From Bacteroides sp. (GTDB lineage: Bacteria > Bacteroidota > Bacteroidia > Bacteroidales > UBA7960): DNA of 33,301 nt. How positions within the stretch are numbered: the first letter of the stretch is position 1; every line of letters begins with the position of its first letter. Shown one piece after another: positions 24,553 to 33,082 of this stretch. Made by a program: the position numbers and the translations under genes. The notes beneath the pieces were generated by a model. The model was not told the origin of the DNA, did no database searches, and worked only from the letters and a program-made list of their open reading frames with translations. The stretch lies in NCBI GenBank assembly GCA_036351255.1, contig JAZBOS010000042.1, positions 1 through 33,301 on the forward strand, read 5' to 3'.

Positions 24553-26340
24553 TCAGGCAGTGGCTTCAGCAATATCCCGGTCCCGATTACGGATTCGGAG
24601 AAGTTCCTTAATCTCGTGTGACCGTTTCTCAGTCAGGGCATAGCGTGTGATAAAGAAAATGGAAAAAATGCTTAGCATAATAGGCAATCCAATTTCAACC
24701 ACTCGCATCATCAAGAGGGTAAATGGAGATTGACGTTTCAATGGCACAATAAGTTGCTCCACCGCATCCAATTCCTTACCCAATGCTTCTTTTGATGCGC
24801 CGGGTTTCATTTGTTCCAGATGGTTCTCCAAATCTTCAAGATGACCCGTTAATACTTCGTGGTGTTCATTATCCTTTCTTTTCTCTAATTCTCTTTCTTC
24901 GAGGTGAGTTTTTAGATCAGAAGTCCGATCTATGGCCTTGTCAACAAGACTGAAAAAATTCACCGTGCTTTCTTCATTTTCTTCAAGATTTTCCCATTCA
25001 ACGCGCATCTCCCTTACGCTGCCTTCCAAGGCATCCACTTTGGTGACCTGCGTTTGATCAAATTGTGTAAATACTATCAATGAGCCTGCCACAAAACTGG
25101 CCAGGGCAGTCCCCATTTTAATGAACCACCAGAAAATGGAATAAAAGCTACCTTCAGTTCGATGCCCCGTATTGAGATCATCCTCATCGCAAATGTCACC
25201 CACCATAGAAGATCCCAGCGTAAAGAAAAACAACATACCTGCTGAGAGCAATAAGGTTGGAATAATTATCAGGTAAGGATATTTAGGATTGTAACATACA
25301 ATCTTTGACAGCTGAGCAACAACCATCAGGGCAATGGCAATCATTAAGGTTTTCCTTTTGCCTATCTTGGGGCTGATCCAGTTCAGGGGAAAAACGGCAA
25401 GCAATCCAGTCACTGCCCATACTGTGCCATTAATACCCAACAGGTATGCACCAGCCACTTTATCCCCACCAAATACATAAAAGATTGGAATGTAGGATCC
25501 GAGCAAGTTTACAAAATTAAAGCCCATGGCAAGGGTAAAAATGGTCAGGGTAAGCAGGATGAAATTCCGGTTTCCGAAGGTATGTTTCATATCGCTCCAG
25601 AAAGGTGTTTTTGCCTGCGCAGAAACTCGTTTAAATCCGGGTTCCCGCAAAGAAAAGAACCACCATATAGAGAGTGGAATCAACAATCCAGCGACCATTA
25701 GTGAGACATAACGCATGCCATCTGCTTCATTACCACCCGGACCCCTGAATACCTCCATATTGGCCAGGGCAAATAGCCAGGGGGTACTCATGGCAAAAAG
25801 GTTACCCACAAAACTCTTGGCACTGAAGAGCTTGGTGCGTTCGTGATAATCGCTGGTCATTTCCATGCCAAGGGCACCATGAGGAATTTCAAATATGGTG
25901 CAGGCTGTAAAAAACAGCAAGAGAGAGATCAGGATATAAACCAGTTGAAAAGCCTGGAATCCTGCCTCTGAAGGAAACCAGATTCTGATCATTTCCCCTT
26001 TGGGCACCCACCACATCACTACAAAAAAGACACCTACCAAGATCCCCCCAAGAAGGATAAATGGCCTCCTGCGCCCAAACCGGGTACGTGCATTATCAGA
26101 AAGGTGACCGATGATAGGGTCGGAAACCGCATCCCATAAACGCGGGATGATCAAAATGACCCCCAGCCAAAATGCGCTCAGGCCCAAACTGATATTGCCC
26201 ATCAGCCCAACCAGTATGCCAGCAACATTAAACAGGGCGATGGGAATAATGCCCCCTGAACCATAGGCGGCCATTTGGGCAAAACTTACCCTGTCAGTGG
26301 AATTGTTGTTAGTTGCAGCAACGGACTCAGCCTGTTCCAT
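24553..26340 (-). CDS. GPH-family (MelB-like) sugar:cation symporter with a charged insertion before the last helix
   Basis: This is a 595-residue inner-membrane transporter of the major facilitator superfamily, glycoside-pentoside-hexuronide group. It probably imports sophoro-oligosaccharides with a cation. The GPH signature is seen at about 66–93 (PRLWDAVSDPIIGH, then SDNARTRFGRRRP), followed by IFEIPHGALGMEMTSDYHERT (about 149–169) and GDICDEDDLNTGHRTEGSFYS (381–401). Eleven helices come before about residue 427. A stretch of about 110 hydrophilic residues (428–538), rich in Glu, Lys, Asp and Leu heptads and likely coiled-coil, then precedes the final helix (about 543–566) and a basic/acidic tail. 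Family members usually have about 450–500 residues, so this insertion accounts for the extra length. It lies 22 nt after the 1063-residue protein gene and 36 nt before the GH35-like gene, inside the proposed operon. Confidence 0.88.
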   Translation of the reverse strand: MEQAESVAATNNNSTDRVSFAQMAAYGSGGIIPIALFNVAGILVGLMGNISLGLSAFWLGVILIIPRLWDAVSDPIIGHLSDNARTRFGRRRPFILLGGILVGVFFVVMWWVPKGEMIRIWFPSEAGFQAFQLVYILISLLLFFTACTIFEIPHGALGMEMTSDYHERTKLFSAKSFVGNLFAMSTPWLFALANMEVFRGPGGNEADGMRYVSLMVAGLLIPLSIWWFFSLREPGFKRVSAQAKTPFWSDMKHTFGNRNFILLTLTIFTLAMGFNFVNLLGSYIPIFYVFGGDKVAGAYLLGINGTVWAVTGLLAVFPLNWISPKIGKRKTLMIAIALMVVAQLSKIVCYNPKYPYLIIIPTLLLSAGMLFFFTLGSSMVGDICDEDDLNTGHRTEGSFYSIFWWFIKMGTALASFVAGSLIVFTQFDQTQVTKVDALEGSVREMRVEWENLEENEESTVNFFSLVDKAIDRTSDLKTHLEERELEKRKDNEHHEVLTGHLEDLENHLEQMKPGASKEALGKELDAVEQLIVPLKRQSPFTLLMMRVVEIGLPIMLSIFSIFFITRYALTEKRSHEIKELLRIRNRDRDIAEATA

Positions 26341-26362
26341 ATTAAGATTGTTTTCGGAAAAT

Positions 26363-29300
26363 TTAATAATAAATCACCACTTCTGCAGGAAACTCACTCA
26401 CTTGGATCTTTTTTTCATTATAGTTCAGACTCTCCTCCCCATTAATGGTCACCCTGACAGGCTTCTTTGACTGGTTGAAGTTCCGGATCTCCAATCCATT
26501 GAAAGGAAGTTCCAGGTCGCCAAAGATAGAAAATACATAATGCCCTTCTGCCTTTTGAATGGCATATGAGAGCTTGCCATAATAGGTGGGAAGGTTTTCC
26601 ACTGACATCCCTTCTGGGGCATCGATCCAGTCCTGGTAAAGAGCAGGTGCCAGCACCAGCGACTCATCATAATCATTTTCATAAACAAACATACTGCGGA
26701 CGGCGTTCAGAAAATCACTGCCTACCCAAGTGTGGGGCATATCGCCGATAAAACGGGGAATACGGTAGTCTTTCCAAACAACTTCAGCCCAGTGATGCCA
26801 CCCGTGCGGGCGCTGGTCACCAATGAAAAAGTCTATAAGTTCATGTGCCCTGTCTGGTTGATCTAAAAGGATAAAGGAGCCAATGAGCCGGTTTTCATAG
26901 GGGGTGTAATTTACCCATTCACGGATACCATCCCTGCGCGATTTAAAAAATTCATAATACCGTTCAAAAGTATTGTAAATCTCAGGTTTAGGTAAATTTA
27001 TCAACTCGTTGCAAGGGGTCAGGGCTACTGTGGTGGAGGTAGGGTCAAAATCTCCCAGTTCAACACAACCGGGGATATAATCAATCCCACGGGTTTTCAT
27101 GGCCAACCTTAATGAGTTGTAAAGGTTTTGTGTGAAATTATCCCTGACGACGGTAGTGGAAGCAAGGGCTTCCTGATTGCCCAGAATGCGCTGGATTTCC
27201 ACTGCATCCTTCAGGCCCTTCATAATGAAAAAGTTATCCCAATAGGAGTGCATGGGTTTTTCGGAATATCCCTCGTGACTGATGGATTCCGGAACAATGC
27301 CATAATAGGCTCGAATACTGTCATTCCCATACTTAAAATGATCGGTGGATCGTTCCGAAACCAGGGATTCAATATAATCCACGGCGGAAAGAACATTTGG
27401 ATTCAGTCTTCTGAGGAAAGCAGTATCACGGGAAAAATTGAAATATTCGCGTATTAGGTAAATAAGCTGTCCGTGGCTGTCGTGTTCAGGTACCGGATCG
27501 GGGCCCCTAAAATCGACCACACAAGGCACCTTACCGCTTTCATATTGATAAGCCGCATACCACAGGATAAAATCGCGCACTTCATCAACAATCCCTGCTT
27601 TCAGCAAGGCCGATGAAGTCAGTGAACCATCCCGTATCCAGCTTCGCTCGTAGGAACGGGAGCCGGGTTGAATGCCTGCCGCATCCCTGTTGATCAAAAT
27701 ATATACCAGATTGGACCGGTAAGTATCAATAATTTTGTCTGCCGACTGGGGTAAATTGAACCGGATCAGGTCAATTTTATCTTCCCAGAATTGATTGGTT
27801 TCTTGAAATTCCTTACGGATGATTTCATTGCTAAGCATAATGGGATCAGGCTGCTGTTCATAAAAAGGAACAACCAGAAAAAACTCCGTTTGCTCCCCCG
27901 GCTGAAGCCGGATTAAATATTTCAAGACCCCACTGGCAAGGCCTTCCGGGTCAGAAACAGCTTTTTGTTCAGGGATGACCCCTTGTCGGAGAAAGTCAAC
28001 GAGACTCCCTTCGTCAAAACCAATAGCAGAGAAGTAATCGTAGTCCCTCAAACTGTAAATGATCTTTTCATCCACATTTATCACCCTTCCTGGATTCATT
28101 TCCCGGATGGATTCAATCCTACCGGTTCCACCCGGCAGGTTCAGAAACTGGTAATAAGGATTTACCTGGAATGGGCGTACGAGCAGAAATAATTCCAACT
28201 CTTTTATCTCACTGGAAAGGTTTTTAAACGCATATCCAATGTTTAACTGGGAATTTTTGTTGGCCTCTCCGCTGGCAGAAATACCCGTAACAAATTCCAC
28301 ATCTCCCATATTCCAAGTCACCGAAGGAGAAAACTGAAAACCTGGAAAATCATCAAAAAAATCAAGAGACTGCTGCGCATCAACCTTGCTCCAGTTATAA
28401 ATCTGATCACCCATTTTGATCATGGGTTCAATGGAAAACAAGGCCTTTTCCACCTCCACCATTCCGTCTTCATTGATCAGGGCTTCTTTACGGTCGTTGT
28501 TCACGCCCATGACAGTCCAGTATGAAGCCTCATCACGGAAGTACCTGGGATAATCTCCTTCCGGTGAATGGCCTGCAACATACTTAAGGAAATCATTCAT
28601 TGTGGCAGATTGCTCAATATCAAGGAGTCTGAGTTCCCGTATTCCAAATCCTCCCTCATGATTATTTCCCAGCAGCCGAATCTTAATATAACGTCCCTCT
28701 ACTTCAGGAAGCCTGACAAAACTGGTGTTTCCCTGGTTGGCACTGACAGAGTATACTTTTTCCCAATGAATGGCATCGTATGAGAGCAGTACCTCAAAAG
28801 CCCTGGCAGCATAATCCTCCAGCCAATCGATCTCAAGCCCCCCAATTTCCCTGCGGACTTGAAAATCCAGATCGACATACTGGTTCCTTCCCCTCTTGCT
28901 AAACCACCAGGTTTCCTGTAATCCATCCAGCATGAGGGATGGGGTTTGCTTTCTGGCAGAAGATGCTGCTTTTACCAGGGGTTCAGGGTAGAACTCAGGT
29001 TCAGGATCCAGTGGCTTAAGGGTTAGGTTATCTATCCAAATAGTGCCTTCCCCGCCCACAAAGGAGGCAATGGTAAACTCGATCCGGTCAATCCGCTTAA
29101 AACTACGATCATCGGTAGGGCCCCAGGCAAAACCAATATGCCTTGGCCTTATGCGGATCCTGGTCCATTCCTTTGGAAAATCGTAATTGCGATTGTTAAC
29201 CCACCAGACATTATCACCACTCTGATCAATGAACTTGATTTCAAAATTATTGGAAGGAGACTCTGCTTTTACATAAAAGGAAATCTCAAAATTTTCCGGT

Positions 29301-29554
29301 AAGTCAATGGGGAACCATTTCTGAATACCGCCATAGCCTGTACCCTTAGTGAAATCATAGTCAAAGCGGATGGCTTTACCTGTCATTCCCTCATCCTTTG
29401 AAACATCTAGTTTAACACCGTCCGATTGGATAACCTCCCACCCTTCGGCATTTTCAAAATCATCCAGGGTGATCTGCCCCAAGCCATCAAATGACAAAAA
29501 AAGAAAACTGAATAATAAAACAACGAAAACCCTTATTGTATATCTCATGATCAT
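26363..29554 (-). CDS. Exported multidomain protein: CBM-like plus F5/8 type C domain plus (alpha/alpha)6 glycosidase-like region
   Basis: This is a 1063-residue protein with a signal peptide (about 1–26) and no lipobox, so probably periplasmic. Residues about 28–182 form a beta-sandwich resembling a carbohydrate-binding (CBM11/CIA30-like) module (ITLDDFENAEGWEV, ending TIWIDNLTLKPLD). Residues about 190–313 look like an F5/8 type C (CBM32/discoidin) domain (VDLDFQVRREIGGLEIDW, YIKIRLLGNN, GFGIRELRLLD). A beta-rich region runs over about 335–565. A helical region of about 590–960 resembles six-hairpin glycosidases, with SYERSWIRDG (634–643), HDSHGQLI (691–698), YYGIVPES (750–757), HSYWDNFF (769–776) and WHHWAEVVW (919–927). 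A small beta domain ends the protein. RSWIRDG recalls GH15- and glycogen-debranching-type barrels, but I cannot place it in a known family. Its place between GH144 and the symporter suggests it acts on beta-1,2-gluco-oligosaccharides. The start is ATG 29554 or 29548. Confidence 0.75.
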   Translation of the reverse strand: MIMRYTIRVFVVLLFSFLFLSFDGLGQITLDDFENAEGWEVIQSDGVKLDVSKDEGMTGKAIRFDYDFTKGTGYGGIQKWFPIDLPENFEISFYVKAESPSNNFEIKFIDQSGDNVWWVNNRNYDFPKEWTRIRIRPRHIGFAWGPTDDRSFKRIDRIEFTIASFVGGEGTIWIDNLTLKPLDPEPEFYPEPLVKAASSARKQTPSLMLDGLQETWWFSKRGRNQYVDLDFQVRREIGGLEIDWLEDYAARAFEVLLSYDAIHWEKVYSVSANQGNTSFVRLPEVEGRYIKIRLLGNNHEGGFGIRELRLLDIEQSATMNDFLKYVAGHSPEGDYPRYFRDEASYWTVMGVNNDRKEALINEDGMVEVEKALFSIEPMIKMGDQIYNWSKVDAQQSLDFFDDFPGFQFSPSVTWNMGDVEFVTGISASGEANKNSQLNIGYAFKNLSSEIKELELFLLVRPFQVNPYYQFLNLPGGTGRIESIREMNPGRVINVDEKIIYSLRDYDYFSAIGFDEGSLVDFLRQGVIPEQKAVSDPEGLASGVLKYLIRLQPGEQTEFFLVVPFYEQQPDPIMLSNEIIRKEFQETNQFWEDKIDLIRFNLPQSADKIIDTYRSNLVYILINRDAAGIQPGSRSYERSWIRDGSLTSSALLKAGIVDEVRDFILWYAAYQYESGKVPCVVDFRGPDPVPEHDSHGQLIYLIREYFNFSRDTAFLRRLNPNVLSAVDYIESLVSERSTDHFKYGNDSIRAYYGIVPESISHEGYSEKPMHSYWDNFFIMKGLKDAVEIQRILGNQEALASTTVVRDNFTQNLYNSLRLAMKTRGIDYIPGCVELGDFDPTSTTVALTPCNELINLPKPEIYNTFERYYEFFKSRRDGIREWVNYTPYENRLIGSFILLDQPDRAHELIDFFIGDQRPHGWHHWAEVVWKDYRIPRFIGDMPHTWVGSDFLNAVRSMFVYENDYDESLVLAPALYQDWIDAPEGMSVENLPTYYGKLSYAIQKAEGHYVFSIFGDLELPFNGLEIRNFNQSKKPVRVTINGEESLNYNEKKIQVSEFPAEVVIYY

Positions 29555-29591
29555 TGTTTTTGAACAAAGAAAAGAACTGAGATACTAAAAC

Positions 29592-30974
29592 TTATTGCTC
29601 CAAATATTCAAAGCCTAATCTTGCAAGCCCTTTTTGAATAATCGGATCTATCATCACATAATCCCAAACCAGGCCAGTCCTGAAATTCTCAATCATAATA
29701 AGCAAAGGGCCTTGGGCAACGCCAATATAATCGTCATTTACCCAGTTGGCAGTATGGTTAAAGGAGTCATAAAACCCATACTTCCCCCAGATGCGATTAC
29801 CATTTCTCTCAAACATGGATTTAACCGTGGGCAAAACGATTTCCGGGGCAAAAGGGAGGGAAGACAGAGCGGCATAAGGAGCAATGGTCCCATCATCAAA
29901 ATAGTTATACTCCGGCCCTGCAGCACCCCTTCCGGCATATCCGTAAAAATGCCTGTCATCAAAGTTGTATACTTCACCGGGTCCATCACTGGCAGTCACC
30001 CCCCAGCATAATGAGTCATACCCAACCCATCCATGGGGGTTTTCTATGGCATATTGCTGTTGAACCAGGGTTGCCCGCCTTGAGTTTTCAAAATAATCAA
30101 TGCCTTTTTCTTTCATATAGGGATCTACAAGTCCGCGAAAATCAATAAAGGCATGCGAAAACTGATGGCCAAAAAGCGGGGGAAATGCCACGTGGGAGAG
30201 TCCTTCATAGGGAGTTTGCCATTTGTAGGTTTCTATCCATGCAGCATAGCTTCTGTCCACGTTTTCCATATCCATCCCGGCCGCAAGGATATACAGGAAA
30301 AGCCCTTCATTATATCCATACCATCCCCAGTCAATCAGGCCGTCCTCGGGTTTCCACCCCATCGAAATGGTGTGGGGATGCCTGCTGTCATCCGGCATGT
30401 CAAAGAAATTCCAGTTCATCCGGTCCAGAAGCCTTCCTGAAAACTCCCGGATGGCTTTCTCTGTTTCATTGGCCTGACCATAATAATTCCGCGCAAAAAG
30501 TATTCCCATGGCCAGCAGACCAGTATCTATGGAAGATAATTCGCTCCTCCAAACACGCCTTCCGGTCTCCATGCTCAGAAAATGGTAATAAAACCCCTGG
30601 TAACCTGTGACATTGGTATCACGACTTTGTTCTGAACTCATCAGGAAATCAAGGACGTTAAATGTTATTTTTGCAGCTTCTTCGCGGGTAATCCAGCCTC
30701 TTTCCGCACCAATGGCAAAACACGGAATGCCAAAACCTGTGGAAGCAATACTTGAAGGTGCTGTTCGTGATGCCCTGTCCTTGACTATACCCCATACCGG
30801 ATGATGCTCATGAAGGAAGAACTGGAAAGTCTTTTCCTGGATGGAATCCAATAGTACTTCATCTTCAGGGCTTAGGGAATAATCCACTTTCCCAAATGAC
30901 TTGTATTCTGTATTCGGATTTGCATTGCAAGCGGCGAGAATCAATCCTAAGAAAATTATTGCTACGTTCTTCAT
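29592..30974 (-). CDS. GH144-like ('glucoamylase family', PF10091) lipoprotein with a divergent active-site triad
   Basis: This is a 460-residue lipoprotein (lipobox LAAC, Cys16) made of one (alpha/alpha)6 domain from about 35 to 455. Shared with the neighbouring GH144 are GYNEGLFLYILAAG with Glu223, a GVTASDGPG segment (326–333), DDGTIAPYAALSSLPFAPE (360–378) and GPLLIMIENFRTGL (422–435). The region matching the acidic triad of characterised GH144 enzymes (an Asp, Asp, Glu set in a DDGGDLVE-type motif) instead reads WRSELSSIDTGLL (142–154). By position only Asp150 replaces the Glu, and the two Asp positions are Arg143 and Ser147. Glu145 may take over a role. It therefore belongs to the GH144-related clan, possibly one of the newer beta-1,2-glucanase families, and may differ in specificity. 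It is not a starch glucoamylase in this context. It lies 37 nt upstream of the 1063-residue protein gene. Confidence 0.82.
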   Translation of the reverse strand: MKNVAIIFLGLILAACNANPNTEYKSFGKVDYSLSPEDEVLLDSIQEKTFQFFLHEHHPVWGIVKDRASRTAPSSIASTGFGIPCFAIGAERGWITREEAAKITFNVLDFLMSSEQSRDTNVTGYQGFYYHFLSMETGRRVWRSELSSIDTGLLAMGILFARNYYGQANETEKAIREFSGRLLDRMNWNFFDMPDDSRHPHTISMGWKPEDGLIDWGWYGYNEGLFLYILAAGMDMENVDRSYAAWIETYKWQTPYEGLSHVAFPPLFGHQFSHAFIDFRGLVDPYMKEKGIDYFENSRRATLVQQQYAIENPHGWVGYDSLCWGVTASDGPGEVYNFDDRHFYGYAGRGAAGPEYNYFDDGTIAPYAALSSLPFAPEIVLPTVKSMFERNGNRIWGKYGFYDSFNHTANWVNDDYIGVAQGPLLIMIENFRTGLVWDYVMIDPIIQKGLARLGFEYLEQ

Positions 30975-31086
30975 TTATTTTGGGGTTTTGAGGTTCATTT
31001 ATACCATTCAAAAACCTTCTGCCCTTCCTGTCTGAGAAACCGCTGGGAAAGGCACTCCTTTAGTCTATTTTTCAATCAAGCAACAA

Positions 31087-33063
31087 TCAGTTGCTGATGC
31101 CCAGTTTATTCATTGCTTCATCCACTTCAGGAGCAGACATGAACAGGTCCCAGCAAAGTCCTGAGCGATAGTTTTCGATCATGACCACGATGGGGCCCTG
31201 GTCTATGGCCAGGTAAGAATCAGCCCACCAGCCCTCCCCTGGGTTAAATGCATCATAAAATCCATAAGGTCCCCAGAGCTTGTCACCCAAGGTATAATAA
31301 AAATGTCTGAGAGCATCCATGGATTCTGCCGGTGTGAAAGGCATGGAAGACAATGCTGCCGTTGGCGTCAGGGTACCATTGTCGCGGGTAGGCTCGTGAA
31401 CGGCATACCCTTCCGGATCATCGCTTGCTGTCAATCCCCAGGCATCTTCTCCATATCCCAGATGGCCCGCCGGGTTGAAGATGCAGTGTTGCCTGTTGAT
31501 CAGGCTGTGGTTTACGTTCTGAACCCAGTAATTGGCATACTGGTCCGACAGGTTTTGCGGATTCAGTCCCATAAACGAATAGTGGGCAAAAAACAGCGGT
31601 CCACCATAGGCATATCCAACCGGCAGCTCTATGCCGTAATAGCTTTGCCCGTTGATGATCCCACCCTCATTGGCCCAGCCTTTATGGTACACAGATGCCG
31701 CAATGGGGTAGGTGGTCGAAGTAGCGGCCATGAAATAGGTGATCAACGCCTCGTTGTAACCCCTGACCTGCATGTTCATATCCCAATTGTAGTTGGGTGA
31801 CCAGTGCCAGTATAACACATCCTGCCCTCCGCGTGTATACCAGTCCCACTCTATGGTTCCAAGCAAGTTATTGATCTTCCCGATCATTTCATTTTCAAAG
31901 GGGATCCCAGAATCCAAGTACTGCCTGACTGTAAGCAGACCTGCCGCCATAAATGAAGTCTCCACCAGATCACCCCCGTCATCTTTTGAACCAAAGGGAA
32001 TGGTTTGCCCGCTTGTTCCATTCATCCAATGCGGCCATGCCCCGTGATGACGATCGGCAGTGCCAAGGAAGTCAATAATGGTGTTAAGCCTGCTTATCCC
32101 TTCTTGTCTTGTGATAAAATTCCTTTCAATGCCCACCAGAATAGCCATCAGGCCAAATCCACTACCACCAATGGTAACCGTTTCTCCTGACAGATAGCGT
32201 TCGCGGGTAAGCCCGCTCACGGGATGTGCATAATCCCAGAAATATTTAAAAGTTTGTTGCTGCACCAGAGTTAATAGCTCATCATCGCTAATGGTCGGGA
32301 ACTTTTGAGAGGGATTCAGGCCAGTTACGAAAAACCGCATAAAACCATCAAATTCATATCCTCCTGCAGAGACCAGGGCTGATGAAATAATAAAACGGAA
32401 CTTCGTGTAGTAATCCAGTTCTCCATCATTCGTGATGGTTACTGTTTTCTGGTCTTCCGAAAGGGCTAATGAATAACTAATAGAAGGGAAAAAGGAAAAC
32501 TTACCAGCGTAATTTTCAGGATTCAGGGCTTCATTAAATCGAACGACCAGTTCCAGTTCATCGAATGCAATGCCCTTCAAGATTGACCCTGAACTCATAT
32601 TCAATCCGTTCAGGGTTATTTCTTCAATGAGCAGGCGGCCCTGCTCTGTTGTGAGGTCAAATTCTATGCCAGGAAAACTCTCTTTTTGATCCCCATTTAA
32701 GTTTTCTGAAATTATCAGGCTGTAATCCTCTTGATAGGATAAAGGCTCAATGGGCGATAGGACGGCGGTCTTGTTCTGATCTAAAAAAGAAATGTTTGCT
32801 GCAATATTTCCGGCAAACCCTTCCCTGGAAAGGAAAATGTTTTCTTTTGCAGAAGTGGTGTCAAGGGCTGCGGAAAATTCAATATAGAAACTGCTCCCAA
32901 TGGGAATATCCACTGAAGTCTGTCCTGCTTGCAGGACCGTGCTTCCCGCCCTGGCACGAATTATTTGCAAAGAACCCGTATGCGGATTAACCGGGTCTTC
33001 TTTACAGGAAGACACAAGGAAAATGCAAAATATTAAAACTAAAACACGCCTATACCTAGCCAT
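31087..33063 (-). CDS. GH144 endo-beta-1,2-glucanase lipoprotein with two N-terminal Ig-like domains
   Basis: From the ATG at 33063 this is a 658-residue lipoprotein (lipobox VSSC, Cys20). An upstream in-frame extension to 33150 would run into the terminator hairpin and hide the signal peptide. Residues about 31–140 and 145–250 look like two Big_5/Ig-like beta-sandwiches (SSFYIEFSAALD, EDYSLIISENL; ELVVRFNEALNP, TKFRFIISSALV). The GH144 catalytic domain covers about 255–655. It has KDDGGDLVETSF with Asp361, Asp365 and Glu368, spaced 4 and 3 as in the Asp135/Asp139/Glu142 set of the Chitinophaga pinensis enzyme as I recall it, and GYNEALITYFMAA with Glu438. GLTASDDP, DNGTLTPTAALSSMPF and GPIVVMIENYRSGL follow. 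The enzyme should cut beta-1,2-glucan internally to sophoro-oligosaccharides at the cell surface or in the periplasm. The second GH144-like gene begins 112 nt downstream. Confidence 0.9.
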   Translation of the reverse strand: MARYRRVLVLIFCIFLVSSCKEDPVNPHTGSLQIIRARAGSTVLQAGQTSVDIPIGSSFYIEFSAALDTTSAKENIFLSREGFAGNIAANISFLDQNKTAVLSPIEPLSYQEDYSLIISENLNGDQKESFPGIEFDLTTEQGRLLIEEITLNGLNMSSGSILKGIAFDELELVVRFNEALNPENYAGKFSFFPSISYSLALSEDQKTVTITNDGELDYYTKFRFIISSALVSAGGYEFDGFMRFFVTGLNPSQKFPTISDDELLTLVQQQTFKYFWDYAHPVSGLTRERYLSGETVTIGGSGFGLMAILVGIERNFITRQEGISRLNTIIDFLGTADRHHGAWPHWMNGTSGQTIPFGSKDDGGDLVETSFMAAGLLTVRQYLDSGIPFENEMIGKINNLLGTIEWDWYTRGGQDVLYWHWSPNYNWDMNMQVRGYNEALITYFMAATSTTYPIAASVYHKGWANEGGIINGQSYYGIELPVGYAYGGPLFFAHYSFMGLNPQNLSDQYANYWVQNVNHSLINRQHCIFNPAGHLGYGEDAWGLTASDDPEGYAVHEPTRDNGTLTPTAALSSMPFTPAESMDALRHFYYTLGDKLWGPYGFYDAFNPGEGWWADSYLAIDQGPIVVMIENYRSGLCWDLFMSAPEVDEAMNKLGISN

Positions 33064-33082
33064 ATGGAATGGAGTTATTAAA

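Noticed and set aside
29592..30974. Starch-type glucoamylase (the Pfam name for this fold)
   Set aside because: The fold name is historical. The neighbouring GH144, GH94 and GH35-like genes point to beta-1,2-glucan, and GH15 motifs are absent.
30975..31086. A promoter or terminator in the 112-nt gap between the two GH144-type genes
   Set aside because: Only an imperfect dyad (GGTTTTGA with TCAAAAACC, one bulge) without U tract and no TAnnTTTG box is present.
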